Shown here: piece by piece, positions 48,379 to 56,897 of the stretch
Layout of the letters: each line of letters starts with the position of its first letter
Position numbering within the stretch: the stretch's first letter is position 1
Assembly: GCA_016872515.1 (NCBI GenBank)
Contig: VGZR01000005.1
Coordinates: 23,912 to 87,911 of the forward strand
Length of the DNA stretch: 64,000 nt
Origin: SAR202 cluster bacterium
GTDB taxonomy: Bacteria; Chloroflexota; Dehalococcoidia; Lucifugimonadales; VGZR01
Reading direction: 5' to 3'
Translations under genes and position numbers: made by a program
Notes under the pieces: model-generated
Databases searched by the model: none
The model's input: the letters and a program-made list of their open reading frames with translations, nothing else
Told to the model about the DNA's origin: nothing

Positions 48379-48484
48379 CTTCCCTTCCCCCTTCGAGGGG
48401 GGAAGGTGCAGGATGGGGGTGAGACGTGTCTACCAAAGAGACGCTTCACCCCCACCTCAATCCTCTCCCGTCAGGGGGAGGAAA
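48379..48484. repeat. G/C-palindrome repeat pair in inverted arrangement
   Basis: CCTTCCCCCTTCGAGGGGGG, then GATGGGGGTGAGACGTGTCT, a short centre, AGAGACGCTTCACCCCCACC, and TCAATCCTCTCCCGTCAGGG. Two REP-like units face each other, so the whole can fold into one long hairpin with smaller hairpins at the ends. It fills the gap between the TIGR01906 gene and mazG. Confidence 0.65.
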
Positions 48485-48550
48485 ACGGTAATGGTCTGTC
48501 ATTTGGAGACAGGATGAGGCGCTTCCACAGGAGCAAGTAGAGGAGCAACG

Positions 48551-49354
48551 ATGACAAGCGAGCAACGAGCATATCCGGGCAGCTTCGATGGGCTGGTGGA
48601 GATGGTGGCGTTCCTGCGGGGGCCGAAGGGCTGCCCGTGGGACAGGGAGCAGACGCGGGACTCGCTCAAGCGCCAGTTCCTGGAGGAGACCTATGAGGTG
48701 GTGGAGGCGATAGACCGGAGCGACCCCAGGGCGCTGACCGAGGAGCTGGGCGACGTGCTGCTCCACCTGGCGTTCCAGGTGGCCATCGCGGCGGAGCGGC
48801 GGGAGTTCACCGCAGAGGAGGTGTTCCGGCAGCTCAACGAGAAGCTGGTGCGGCGGCACCCGCACGTGTTCGGGACGGCGGACGCGTCCAGCGCCGCGCA
48901 GGTGGAGGCGAACTGGGAGGAGCTGAAGCGGCGGGAGCGGAAGGGGTCGCGCCAGTCGGCGCTGGACGGGGTGCCGAGGGCGATGCCCGCGCTGGCGTAC
49001 GCGCAGGCGGTGCAGGTGCGGGCCGCGCGGGTGGGATTCGACTGGGAGCACGTGGACGGCCTGGCGGACAAGGTGGCCGAGGAGGCGGCCGAGCTCAAGG
49101 TGGCCAGGACGGACGAGGAGCGGGAGGCGGAGCTAGGCGACCTGCTGTTCACGCTGGTGAACCTGTGCCGGTGGCACAAGGTGGATGCCGAGGGCGCGCT
49201 GCGGAAGGCCAACGCGCGGTTCCACGACCGCTTCACCCACATGGAGCGCGCCGCCGCCGACCAGGGCCGGACGATCTCGGAGATGCCGATGGCGGAGAAG
49301 GAAGCCCTGTGGCAGCAGGCGAAGGAGGGAGTAAGCTCCACCTCCAATGGCTGA
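48551..49354 (+). CDS. mazG: Nucleoside triphosphate pyrophosphohydrolase MazG
   Basis: House-cleaning enzyme hydrolysing (d)NTPs to NMP and pyrophosphate. The 267-residue protein has two MazG domains: LRGPKGCPWDREQTRDSL with EETYEVVEAI and EELGDVLLHLAFQ (residues ~20-85), and a second one from GFDWEHVDG with EEAAELK and EAELGDLLFTLVNL (~160-220). ATG 48551 has GAGGAG upstream. The local position next to an FmdB gene has no obvious functional meaning. Confidence 0.95.
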   Translation: MTSEQRAYPGSFDGLVEMVAFLRGPKGCPWDREQTRDSLKRQFLEETYEVVEAIDRSDPRALTEELGDVLLHLAFQVAIAAERREFTAEEVFRQLNEKLVRRHPHVFGTADASSAAQVEANWEELKRRERKGSRQSALDGVPRAMPALAYAQAVQVRAARVGFDWEHVDGLADKVAEEAAELKVARTDEEREAELGDLLFTLVNLCRWHKVDAEGALRKANARFHDRFTHMERAAADQGRTISEMPMAEKEALWQQAKEGVSSTSNG

Positions 49355-49496
49355 TTCAGGGGCCCTCATGACTGGCGATGACGGCTCTCTCTAAGTTGAT
49401 GGGCTCTGCGAATAATCTGTGACGCCGAGTGAGACTGTTCAGGTTTTTCAAAGTTGAAACGAGAATAGCTAGCTCGGTCAGGCCTCAAGAGCACAC

Positions 49497-49910
49497 TCAA
49501 TTCCAGATCTTTGAGTCATCAGGTTCGCCATATACATGGACTGCCAGATTGCCTGCTCTGGCATCTTGAACCCGAATCGCAACGACATTTGGTGTGGCTA
49601 CCCACCGCTGGATCGCAGGACAAGAGGTCAGACCATTGGTCGAAAGTCTAAGGATGTCGGGCAATAGACTGTCTAGAAGACGCTGAACATTCGGATTATC
49701 GCTGTGAGGAACTCGCTTGCCCTCCACGCGCCGCTCCCTCTCCCTTGCTTCAGGAATAGTTCTTGTGGTCTGCATTTCTTCCTCATCCACCTGTGGCAAC
49801 AAGAGTTTCCTAACTACGGCATTTTGGGTATTGAACACCAGTCCGAGTTCCACAGCCCTTTTCTTGAGGAATTCCATCACTGCATCGTCAACTCTTCTCA
49901 CAGGAGTCAT
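49497..49910 (-). CDS. Unknown protein with a VDDxVxxxLKKRA N-terminal motif, low GC
   Basis: A 137-residue protein from ATG 49910 (MTPVRRVDDAVMEF); a longer start exists at 49922. The N-terminus RRVDDAVMEFLKKRAVELG, LVFNTQNAVVRKLLL resembles ribbon-helix-helix or SeqA-N-like DNA-binding segments in accessory genes. The C-terminal half (AIQRWVATPNVVAIRVQDARAGNLAVHVYG) is not recognised. Codon use is far more A+T-rich than its neighbours and it has no partner genes, so it is probably an acquired gene. Function unknown. Confidence 0.6.
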   Translation of the reverse strand: MTPVRRVDDAVMEFLKKRAVELGLVFNTQNAVVRKLLLPQVDEEEMQTTRTIPEARERERRVEGKRVPHSDNPNVQRLLDSLLPDILRLSTNGLTSCPAIQRWVATPNVVAIRVQDARAGNLAVHVYGEPDDSKIWN

Positions 49911-50004
49911 ATGAACCCCCACGAAGATAATTAGACTGCCTCCGTGTAACTCTGTAATTCTCAGGTGTCAAGACTCGCCGTGGTGGGAGGAAGTCTCACG
50001 TGTC

Positions 50005-51315
50005 CTACTCCAAGTGGCGTAGCGTGCGGAAGCGGACGAAGAGGAGGATAACGAAGAAGGCGGTGGCGGCGGCGGCCAGGAGGATGGCGGTGGGGGCGTC
50101 GAGCTCCTGGGCGAGGACGCCGGAGAGGATGTAGCCGACGGGGGAGATGCCCCAGGTGACGAGGATGAGCCCGCCCATGCGGCCGCGCATCTCGTCCTTG
50201 ACCGCGGACTGGATGGAGGCGTTGATGAGGGTCAGCAACCCCATGAACGAGGCGCTGAGGGCGAGGATGATGGGGATGGCAAAGCCGAAGGAGCGGTTGA
50301 GGCCGAGGAGGACCATGAAGCCGACGGTGAGGATGGTGGTGACGCCGAGGAGACGCCCCTTGTCGTGGGGGTTGCCGATGGCGGCGAGGACGATGTTGCC
50401 GACGAGGGCGCCCGCGCCGATGGCGGAGAACAGGACGCCGAGTCCGCCGGGGCCGACCTCGAAGACCTCAACGGCCATGACGGGGAGCAGCCCCGCCAGG
50501 AAGGGCATGACGAACAGCGCTATCAGGGCCATCAGGGCCAGGAGGCCCACGATGAGCCTCTCCTTGAACACGTAGCGGAACGCCTCGCCGATGTCGGCGA
50601 AGGCGTGGCCGAGCCTGCGTCCGGCGGCGGCGTGGCGCTCGGCCTGGACGGAGAAGCCGACGCCTGAGGCGGCCAGTTGCAAGACCGCCTGCACGCCCAG
50701 GGCGATGACCGGTCCGGTGAACTTGCCGAAACCCAGGTCCACGACGACGCCTGCGACGGCGGGGGCAGCCAGGCGGGTTATCCCGAAGGCGATGGACATC
50801 ACCGCGAATGCGTTCACCATACTGGCGCGGTGGACGATCTGGGCGATGAGGGCGTTGCGCCCGGGGTCTATGACGATCCACGAGACGCCCATGGCGATGA
50901 CGAACGCGAAGAGCACCCAGGTGTTCACCATGTCGAAGTAGATGAGGACGCCGAAGCCCAGCGCCAGCACGCCCTGGTAGGCGAAGGCGAGGGCAACGAG
51001 CTTGCGGCGGTCCATGGTGTCCACGAGCAGGCCGCCGATGGGGCCGCCGAGGAGCATGGGCAGGGTGTCGGCGCCGATGGCGAGGCTGGTGAGGAAGGCG
51101 GACCCGGTTATCTCGTACGCCAGGAAGCCGATGACAACCTGCTGCATGAAGAGGCCGCCGCTGGAGCCGATGCTGGCGGCCCACAGCAGGCGGAAGTCGC
51201 GCAGGCGGAAGACGTCGAAGGTGTGGATGCGGAAGTGGGGGCCGCCACCGGGCCGCTGGTGCGACGCAGCGGGCTGAGCGGCTGGTTGGGCCGCCTCTTT
51301 GGTTGTGTCAGCCAA
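50005..51315 (-). CDS. MFS transporter, EntS-like (second copy)
   Basis: A 436-residue major facilitator with about 12 helices. FRIHTFDVFRLRDFRLLWAA and the A-loop DTMDRRKLVALAF place it in the same MFS_3/EntS subgroup as the protein at 12054-13394, with which it shares the layout but not close sequence. The cytosolic N-terminus (25 residues) is Gln/Ala-rich. The exported substrate cannot be read from context. It is followed downstream by a low-GC orphan gene. Confidence 0.88.
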   Translation of the reverse strand: MADTTKEAAQPAAQPAASHQRPGGGPHFRIHTFDVFRLRDFRLLWAASIGSSGGLFMQQVVIGFLAYEITGSAFLTSLAIGADTLPMLLGGPIGGLLVDTMDRRKLVALAFAYQGVLALGFGVLIYFDMVNTWVLFAFVIAMGVSWIVIDPGRNALIAQIVHRASMVNAFAVMSIAFGITRLAAPAVAGVVVDLGFGKFTGPVIALGVQAVLQLAASGVGFSVQAERHAAAGRRLGHAFADIGEAFRYVFKERLIVGLLALMALIALFVMPFLAGLLPVMAVEVFEVGPGGLGVLFSAIGAGALVGNIVLAAIGNPHDKGRLLGVTTILTVGFMVLLGLNRSFGFAIPIILALSASFMGLLTLINASIQSAVKDEMRGRMGGLILVTWGISPVGYILSGVLAQELDAPTAILLAAAATAFFVILLFVRFRTLRHLE

Positions 51316-51397
51316 CGATAACGCTCCGGTGGCGGCTGCGCCCTACCCTGCTGCCAGGGTCTGGGACGCTAGCCGCGATTGTGAACCTGTTCGACCT

Positions 51398-52222
51398 CTA
51401 GTACCGCAACGAGTTGAGCCAGATGCGCCGCTCGATCTCAGACGACACGGACTCCACCAGCGACTCGGCGAAGGGTGAGAAGAAACGGTCCCTCCAGCCA
51501 CGGCGCGGCGCCAGTTGCACGACGCGCCTGGGTATCCTGGCCGCCTCCGCCGCCATGTCTATGGCCTGGTCGAGCTCGCCGAGGCCGTCTATCAGGCCCA
51601 AGTCCTTGGCCTTGGGCGCCCAGAAGATCTCGCCGGTGGCTAGGTCGCGTGCCTTGGCCTCGTCCAGCCGCCGCGCCTTGGCGATGGTGGAGACGAAGAC
51701 CTGGTAGTAGTCGTCTATGAAGGCCTGGAGGCGCTTGTCCTCCTCGGCTGTCGGCTTGCGCCAGAAGGAGCCCATGTCCTTGAATGCTCCGCTCTTGTTG
51801 ACGTTGACAGCGATGCCCAGCTTGTCCAGCAGCCCCTCGATGACGGGGCGGATGGAGATGACGCCGATGGAGCCGACGACGGCGCCGTGGGTGGCGAGGA
51901 TGCGGTCGGCGGCGCAGCAGACGAGGTAGGCGCCGGACGCGCCGACGCCACGGATACTGGCGACGACGGGCTTGCGCTCCGCGACCCTGGCGACCTTGCG
52001 GTAGAAGTAGTCGGATGCGGACGCCGAGCCGCCGGGCGAGTCCACGTCCAGCACCAGCGCGCGGATGCCCCGGTCGCGCATGACCGTGGTGAAGATGCGG
52101 TCGTAGGCCTGGGACTTGATGCCGCCACCCAGGGTGCCAAACAACTGGACGACCGCGACTTTCTTGCGACTGATGAACACGGGAACAGAGCCTCCTGCCC
52201 TTTCGGGCGCACAGTTGTCCAT
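51398..52222 (-). CDS. sppA: Signal peptide peptidase SppA-like serine protease
   Basis: A 274-residue S49 protease without an obvious membrane helix. The Ser nucleophile is in RGVGASGAYLVCCAA and the general-base Lys in NVNKSGAFKDMG; the substrate-binding segment is VLDVDSPGGSASASD. These are the Bacillus-type single-domain SppA features, which degrade cleaved signal peptides. Lack of an N-terminal helix suggests a soluble or peripherally bound form. ATG 52222 lies divergently to the IMPase-family gene. Confidence 0.9.
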   Translation of the reverse strand: MDNCAPERAGGSVPVFISRKKVAVVQLFGTLGGGIKSQAYDRIFTTVMRDRGIRALVLDVDSPGGSASASDYFYRKVARVAERKPVVASIRGVGASGAYLVCCAADRILATHGAVVGSIGVISIRPVIEGLLDKLGIAVNVNKSGAFKDMGSFWRKPTAEEDKRLQAFIDDYYQVFVSTIAKARRLDEAKARDLATGEIFWAPKAKDLGLIDGLGELDQAIDMAAEAARIPRRVVQLAPRRGWRDRFFSPFAESLVESVSSEIERRIWLNSLRY

Positions 52223-52325
52223 TGTACAGCGGGCCAGCCGTAGTGGAAACTAGAACCTGCCTCTCGGCGACGTAAATCAGGCTTCGTTGACCTGGAAGAG
52301 AACGGCGCATAGACTGCAGGTAGGT

Positions 52326-53249
52326 ATGACACAGCAGATGCGGATGGACGAGCCGCCGGACGCCGACTTGCTGCAGCGTATCGAGGCGCGGGCCGCTGAG
52401 ATGGCGCGTGGCGCGGGCGCGCTGCTGGCGCGGCGCTTCGGGATGGCGCTCTCGGTGGAGTACAAGGATAAGAAGGGGACAGACCCCGTGAGCGCGGCGG
52501 ACAAGGAGTGCCAGGAGTTCCTGCGCGGCGAGATCACGCGCAGCTTTCCCGACCATGGCATCGTGGGCGAGGAGGACAAGGCTAACGACGAGCGGGTGCG
52601 GGAGTTCACCTGGGTGCTGGACCCGCTGGACGGGACGAAGAACTTCGTGGCCGGGCTGCCGGTCTACGCCTCGTCCATCGGGGTGCTGCACCAGGGCAGG
52701 CCGGTCGCCGGGGCTATCTTCGTCCCGTGGCCCGGCACCGAGAAGGGCGTGGTCGTGCATGGACGCAAGGGTGTCGGCACATACGTCGACGGGCGGAAGC
52801 TCGGCGAGTTGCAACTGGATGGGCCGAAGACGAACCGGCTTTCAGGACTGCCGCCGGGCGCACGCCGCCGCTTCACGCTGGGCGACGAGATGAAGGATAA
52901 GATCGGCGAGGTGCGGAGCACAGGCAGTGTCGCCTACGAGTTGGCGCTGACGGCGATGGCCGTGCTGCAGTACACGGTGACGGTGGGGCCGAGCGTGTGG
53001 GACGTGGCGGCAGGCGCGCTGCTGGTACGGGAGGCGGGCGGCCAAGCCGCCGTGGCGGTGCGGCGCAAGAGGTTGGGGATGCTGAGAGACATCGAGTGGA
53101 GGCCATTGGACGGCTTCGTGGCTGAGTGGGGCTCCGAAAAGGCGACGAACAAGGCGCTGCGCGAGTGGTCGCGGCCGATGGCCTTCGGCAGCACGGGCGT
53201 CGTGGACGTTCTGACGCGGAACCTCAGGGCAAGGCAGAAGTGGCTGTAG
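52326..53249 (+). CDS. Inositol monophosphatase family protein
   Basis: A 307-residue Mg2+-dependent phosphatase of the IMPase/CysQ/FBPase fold. Metal ligands: Glu in GIVGEED, DPLDGT in WVLDPLDGTKNF, and Asp in SVWDVAAG. The family hydrolyses inositol phosphates, PAP or fructose bisphosphate; the motif set does not decide between them. ATG 52326 (MTQQMRMDEPP) has AGGTAGG upstream. The C-terminal 60 residues exceed the usual length. Confidence 0.9.
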   Translation: MTQQMRMDEPPDADLLQRIEARAAEMARGAGALLARRFGMALSVEYKDKKGTDPVSAADKECQEFLRGEITRSFPDHGIVGEEDKANDERVREFTWVLDPLDGTKNFVAGLPVYASSIGVLHQGRPVAGAIFVPWPGTEKGVVVHGRKGVGTYVDGRKLGELQLDGPKTNRLSGLPPGARRRFTLGDEMKDKIGEVRSTGSVAYELALTAMAVLQYTVTVGPSVWDVAAGALLVREAGGQAAVAVRRKRLGMLRDIEWRPLDGFVAEWGSEKATNKALREWSRPMAFGSTGVVDVLTRNLRARQKWL

Positions 53250-53253
53250 CGCC

Positions 53254-54039
53254 CTAGACCAAGGGCCAGGGGATGTTGCGGGACGGGTCGAGAACGGGGA
53301 TTGTTCCATCTTGGACCAGGGCATCGAGTCGGGTGCATAGCAGCTCAATCTCGCGCGGTGCGAGTAACTCGCTTAGCTCTTTGTGAAGCGGCGCGCTCTG
53401 CAAAAGGCTGGGCCGTAGGGCGTTCAAGTCGTTCACCAACTGCTGCGGGACCTGGGCGCCCCAGAACTCCATCATCACCGACCGCACCTTGAAGACGGTG
53501 TGGAAGGTGAGGCCGTGGTCGATGCTCCAGATGCGCCCGTCAGGCCCCAACAGGCAGTGGCCTCCCTTACGGTCCGCATTGTTCACCAAGATATCGAAGA
53601 CGGCGAAACCGAGCAGGGTCTCTTCGTGCTGACCCACTAAGTCGAAGTAGGTGACCTGAGGGTCGTGTTCGACGAAGAGTTGGAAAACGCCGACGCCGTG
53701 CGGCCCCTCGCGCAGAAGGGTCAGCGGCACGTCGGGCCAGCCGAGGGCGCGGCTGACCAGGAAGGCAGCGTACTCGCGTTTGTACAGGGTGCCGCTGGGG
53801 AAGTCGTATAGCGGCCGCTCGCCGTCGCGGGGCTTGTAGATGGCGCGAAGGTACTTACCTGCGCCGGCATCGAGGCCGAGGAGGAAGGTGTAGTTGGAGC
53901 CGTAGAGCATCCGGCGCCCGCCGATGACCTCGGCGTCGCGAAGGATGGGGAGCGCCTCGTCTTCGGGCAAGGAGACCGGTACGGGCTCGGCGTCCTGTGG
54001 CTCGCGGACCGGTGCCGGGTCAGCGCCCTTCGCACACAC
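53254..54039 (-). CDS. SCO1664-family kinase-like protein (TIGR03843)
   Basis: A 261-residue protein with a PI3/4-kinase-like fold. Diagnostic segments are GSNYTFLLGLD, LRAIYKPRDGERPLYDFPSG, LYKREYAAFLVSRALGWPDV, FDILVNNADRKGGHCLL and WSIDHGLTFH, the last two being the catalytic-loop and metal motifs. It is immediately downstream of a DUF3090 gene (9-bp gap), the pairing known from Actinobacteria. Its substrate and role are unknown. Confidence 0.85.
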   Translation of the reverse strand: MCAKGADPAPVREPQDAEPVPVSLPEDEALPILRDAEVIGGRRMLYGSNYTFLLGLDAGAGKYLRAIYKPRDGERPLYDFPSGTLYKREYAAFLVSRALGWPDVPLTLLREGPHGVGVFQLFVEHDPQVTYFDLVGQHEETLLGFAVFDILVNNADRKGGHCLLGPDGRIWSIDHGLTFHTVFKVRSVMMEFWGAQVPQQLVNDLNALRPSLLQSAPLHKELSELLAPREIELLCTRLDALVQDGTIPVLDPSRNIPWPLV

Positions 54040-54048
54040 TGGCCTGCC

Positions 54049-54582
54049 TCACGCCTTGGGTACACCGGTTAACTGGAAATGGCCGTTGGTGCGCGGGCAC
54101 TTGTGCCCCTCCGGATCGATGGGGCCTCCGCATAGTGGACATAGCGGCCTTCCCGCGGCGCAGACCTTCAGAGCCTCCTCGGCGAACACCTCCATGAGGG
54201 CACGGGGGCTCCAGAACCTGATGAGGGCCGGAGCTGTTTCGTTTTCCGCCTCTTCCTCCTCATGGGCATCCACGAGAAACAGCGAGCGGGCGCCGTCGTG
54301 GCGCAGGACGATGCGGCCCGCCTTGAACTCCAGGCGCGTCCTGGGCGGCGCTTCGTTCTCGGTGGGCGGCTCGCCCGGCTGAGAGTCCTCGCTCTCCTCG
54401 GTGGTGGCGGCGAGCTGGTGGACGGCCAAGGCAAGCTGGAAGAGCTGGTCTTTCTCCAACCAGATGACGGCTGTGCTTGAGCCGCTGTCCACCAGGATGC
54501 GGAATGTGCGCTTACCTGGCTGGCCGATGGCTTCGGCGTCGAGCCGGGAGACGGCGGTGAACTCGTACTTGGGGTCAGGCAT
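54049..54582 (-). CDS. DUF3090 family protein (TIGR03847)
   Basis: A 177-residue protein beginning KYEFTAVSRLDAEAIGQPGK, with FRILVDSGSSTAVIWLEKDQ and a C-terminal pair CPLCGG ... CPRTNGH that can bind zinc. This is the layout of the DUF3090 family, which is almost always paired with the SCO1664 kinase-like gene as it is here. Function unknown; the zinc knuckle and kinase-like neighbour suggest a two-part unit. Confidence 0.87.
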   Translation of the reverse strand: MPDPKYEFTAVSRLDAEAIGQPGKRTFRILVDSGSSTAVIWLEKDQLFQLALAVHQLAATTEESEDSQPGEPPTENEAPPRTRLEFKAGRIVLRHDGARSLFLVDAHEEEEAENETAPALIRFWSPRALMEVFAEEALKVCAAGRPLCPLCGGPIDPEGHKCPRTNGHFQLTGVPKA

Positions 54583-54645
54583 GGCTTACGTGCCCATCTT
54601 AGGTGCGATGGGACATAGGCGCAACCTCCACCTTACCCGGCACAC

Positions 54646-55812
54646 CTAGTACACGTAGTTCGGGCCGGGGACGTAGGGGAAGCGCTTCTTGAGGTCTTTG
54701 CGAAGAGTGAAGCCAAGGCCGGGACGGTTCGGGGCATACACGTAGCCGTCCCTGATGTCGAACGGCTCCTCGAACATCTCCCAGATGAGGGGCACGGTGC
54801 CCTGGGAGACCTCGAAGAGGTGGCAGTTAGGCGCCGACATGGCGATGTGGATGCTGGCGGCGAACAGGACGCCGGATGACCAGACGTGGGGCGCGAAGCG
54901 GATGCCACGGGCGTGGCCGAGCATGGCAATGCGGCGGAGTTCGGTGAAGCCGCCCGCGATGGCGATGTCGGGCTGGATGATGTCCACGGCCTGCTTCTCG
55001 AAGAGGTCAACGTAGTCGAAGCGGGTGTACTCGCTCTCGCCGGAGGCAATGGGGACGGAGGTGGCGCGGCGGACCTCGGCCTGGCCGGCGTGGTTGTCGG
55101 GGGAGACTGGCTCCTCGAACCAGGCGACGTTGTGCTCCTCCATCATCTTGGCCAGGCGGATGGCAGTGGTGACATCGAGGGAGCCGTGTGCGTCCACCAT
55201 GAGCTCCACGTCGGGGCCGATGCCGCGCCGGGCGGCCTTGATGCGGCGGATGGATTTCTCGAAGGAGAAGCCGTCGCGGCCCTCAGCGCGCATCTTGACC
55301 GCGGTGAACCCCTTGGCGGCGTAGCCCCCAAGCTCGGTTTCGGCCTGGTCGCCGGGCGCCCAGCCGCCGCTGGCGTAGGCTCGGACGCGGTCGCGGGCGG
55401 CGCCGAGCAGCTTGTACACGGGCTGGTTGAGGACCTTGCCGTGGATGTCCCAGAGGGCGATGTCCACGCCCGCGATGGCGGCGAGGGTGTCGCCACGGCG
55501 GCTGTGGCCGGGCTGGCTGTAGCCGCGGTCGAGGCTCGGCTGGTAGCGCGAGCCGCTGTACATCTTCTCCCACAACCGCTCGGTGTACGTGGGGTCTTCA
55601 CCCAGCAGGGCGGGCTTGAGCTGGCCCTCGACCGTCGCCTTGAGGACTTCGGCATGGCCCTGGCCGCAGCCGATGCCGGTGATACCCTCGTCGGTCTCGA
55701 CCTCGACGATGACGTTGTCGGTCTTCTTCGCCACGCCCAGGTCGGTGCGCCACTGGCGCTCGGGCGGGATCTGGTAGGTAAGCAATGTTGCTGTGACATC
55801 GGTGATCTTCAT
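54646..55812 (-). CDS. Enolase-superfamily enzyme (mandelate racemase/muconate lactonizing type)
   Basis: A 388-residue TIM-barrel enzyme. Catalytic and metal residues: Lys in FTAVKMRAEG (KxR), Asp in LMVDAHGS, Glu in AWFEEPVSPDN, Glu in ASGESEY, and His in APHVWSSG. These are the mandelate-racemase subgroup features, with abstraction of an alpha proton from a carboxylate (racemases and acid-sugar dehydratases). The substrate is not fixed by sequence. It precedes a DMFase-like/NHL/LarB neighbourhood in which several single catabolic genes lie together. ATG 55812. Confidence 0.9.
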   Translation of the reverse strand: MKITDVTATLLTYQIPPERQWRTDLGVAKKTDNVIVEVETDEGITGIGCGQGHAEVLKATVEGQLKPALLGEDPTYTERLWEKMYSGSRYQPSLDRGYSQPGHSRRGDTLAAIAGVDIALWDIHGKVLNQPVYKLLGAARDRVRAYASGGWAPGDQAETELGGYAAKGFTAVKMRAEGRDGFSFEKSIRRIKAARRGIGPDVELMVDAHGSLDVTTAIRLAKMMEEHNVAWFEEPVSPDNHAGQAEVRRATSVPIASGESEYTRFDYVDLFEKQAVDIIQPDIAIAGGFTELRRIAMLGHARGIRFAPHVWSSGVLFAASIHIAMSAPNCHLFEVSQGTVPLIWEMFEEPFDIRDGYVYAPNRPGLGFTLRKDLKKRFPYVPGPNYVY

Positions 55813-55836
55813 GAACCAAAACCTCTCGCCTTCTCG

Positions 55837-56670
55837 CTATGAACCGACCCTGGCCAGCTTCATGATTGGGTTGCCAGGCCAGGCTGAGTAGAGACTGCCC
55901 TTCGAGTCGCCCCAGGTGCCGTGGGCGCGGTGTAGGAAACGGGCCACCAATTTGCCGTCGGGTGTGAGCACCGAGAGCCGGGGTATCTGGTCGGTCACAT
56001 ACACCATGCCTTCGGCGTCGAGATAGAGGTCCATGGGGTGGAAGAAGTCCGTCCAGATGCCGAGCAGGTCGCCCTCGACGCTGAAGAGCTGGAGTCGGTT
56101 GTTCTCGCGGTCGGCGACGATGACCCTATCGCGGCTATCCACCCAGATGCCGTGGGGCGTGGTGAACTCGCCGGGCTTGGCGCCGGGTACGCCCCATGAC
56201 ATCCGATGCTTGCCGTCGGCGGAGAAGCGGTGGACATTGGAGTTGCCATAGCCGTCGGCGACGAAAATGTCTCCTGACTTGGACACAGCCACGTCCGCTG
56301 GATGGCTGAAGGGCGCCTGGAAGGAGGGGTGGTCGCGTTTGCCCAGCCGGATGAGCACCTTCCCCTCGGTGGTGCATTTGAGGACTTCGTGGCCGTCCTT
56401 GTCGGTGAAGAAGACGTGGTCTTGGGGGCTGATGTAGATGCCATGGCCCTCGGTGATGAGGCCCGTCCCCCAGTTCGAGAGGAGATTGCCGCTGGTGTCG
56501 AAGACCAGCACCGGCGGGTCCTGGCGCTGGAGGACGTACACCCTGTCCTTCGAGTCCACGGCGACGGCGCTGCATGCCCCGAGACGCATGTCCTCGGGCA
56601 GCTTCCCGAACGGGCTGACGACCTCGTAGGTGTGCTTGCCGCTGCCGACGATGCGCTTCGGCATGTTCAC
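55837..56670 (-). CDS. NHL-repeat beta-propeller protein
   Basis: A 277-residue protein made of about six NHL-type repeats, e.g. GACSAVAVDSKDRVYVLQRQ, FSHPADVAVSKSGDIFVADG, FTTPHGIWVDSRDRVIVADR, FHPMDLYLDAEGMVYVTDQ. No signal peptide, so it is cytosolic. Such six-bladed propellers include peptidyl-alpha-hydroxyglycine alpha-amidating lyase-like and SMP-30-like enzymes and scaffolds; I see no clear catalytic motif. It precedes the enolase-superfamily gene on the same strand by 24 bp, so the two are likely cotranscribed. Confidence 0.82.
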   Translation of the reverse strand: MNMPKRIVGSGKHTYEVVSPFGKLPEDMRLGACSAVAVDSKDRVYVLQRQDPPVLVFDTSGNLLSNWGTGLITEGHGIYISPQDHVFFTDKDGHEVLKCTTEGKVLIRLGKRDHPSFQAPFSHPADVAVSKSGDIFVADGYGNSNVHRFSADGKHRMSWGVPGAKPGEFTTPHGIWVDSRDRVIVADRENNRLQLFSVEGDLLGIWTDFFHPMDLYLDAEGMVYVTDQIPRLSVLTPDGKLVARFLHRAHGTWGDSKGSLYSAWPGNPIMKLARVGS

Positions 56671-56802
56671 CTCTCAGGGTTTGCCGCTGAAGGGCGGGTA
56701 CTTGCGACAGTCGCCGCTGCCCGAGGATTATAGCCCCACCCCAGAGGTATCGCTAGATTAGTATGGCCAAATCACTTCTAGGAGCAGTCGCTTATCTTCT
56801 CT

Positions 56803-56854
56803 GGATTCCTGTTTGCCTGTTTCACATAGAGTTGAAACAGGCAAACAGGAATCC
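56803..56854 (+). terminator. Perfect 21-bp inverted repeat followed by T6
   Basis: The left arm 56803-56823 and right arm 56834-56854 are exact reverse complements with a 10-nt loop, and a C plus six T follow on the plus strand. Each arm holds an imperfect tandem (CCTGTTTG CCTGTTTC). In terminator orientation it faces plus-strand transcription, though no plus-strand gene ends here; it sits at the 3' end of minus-strand larB. Design resembles the hairpin at 30836-30886. Confidence 0.6.
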
Positions 56855-56897
56855 CTTTTTTGCCCACGGACGGCCCTACGAAGCCGTGTATTCTTGT

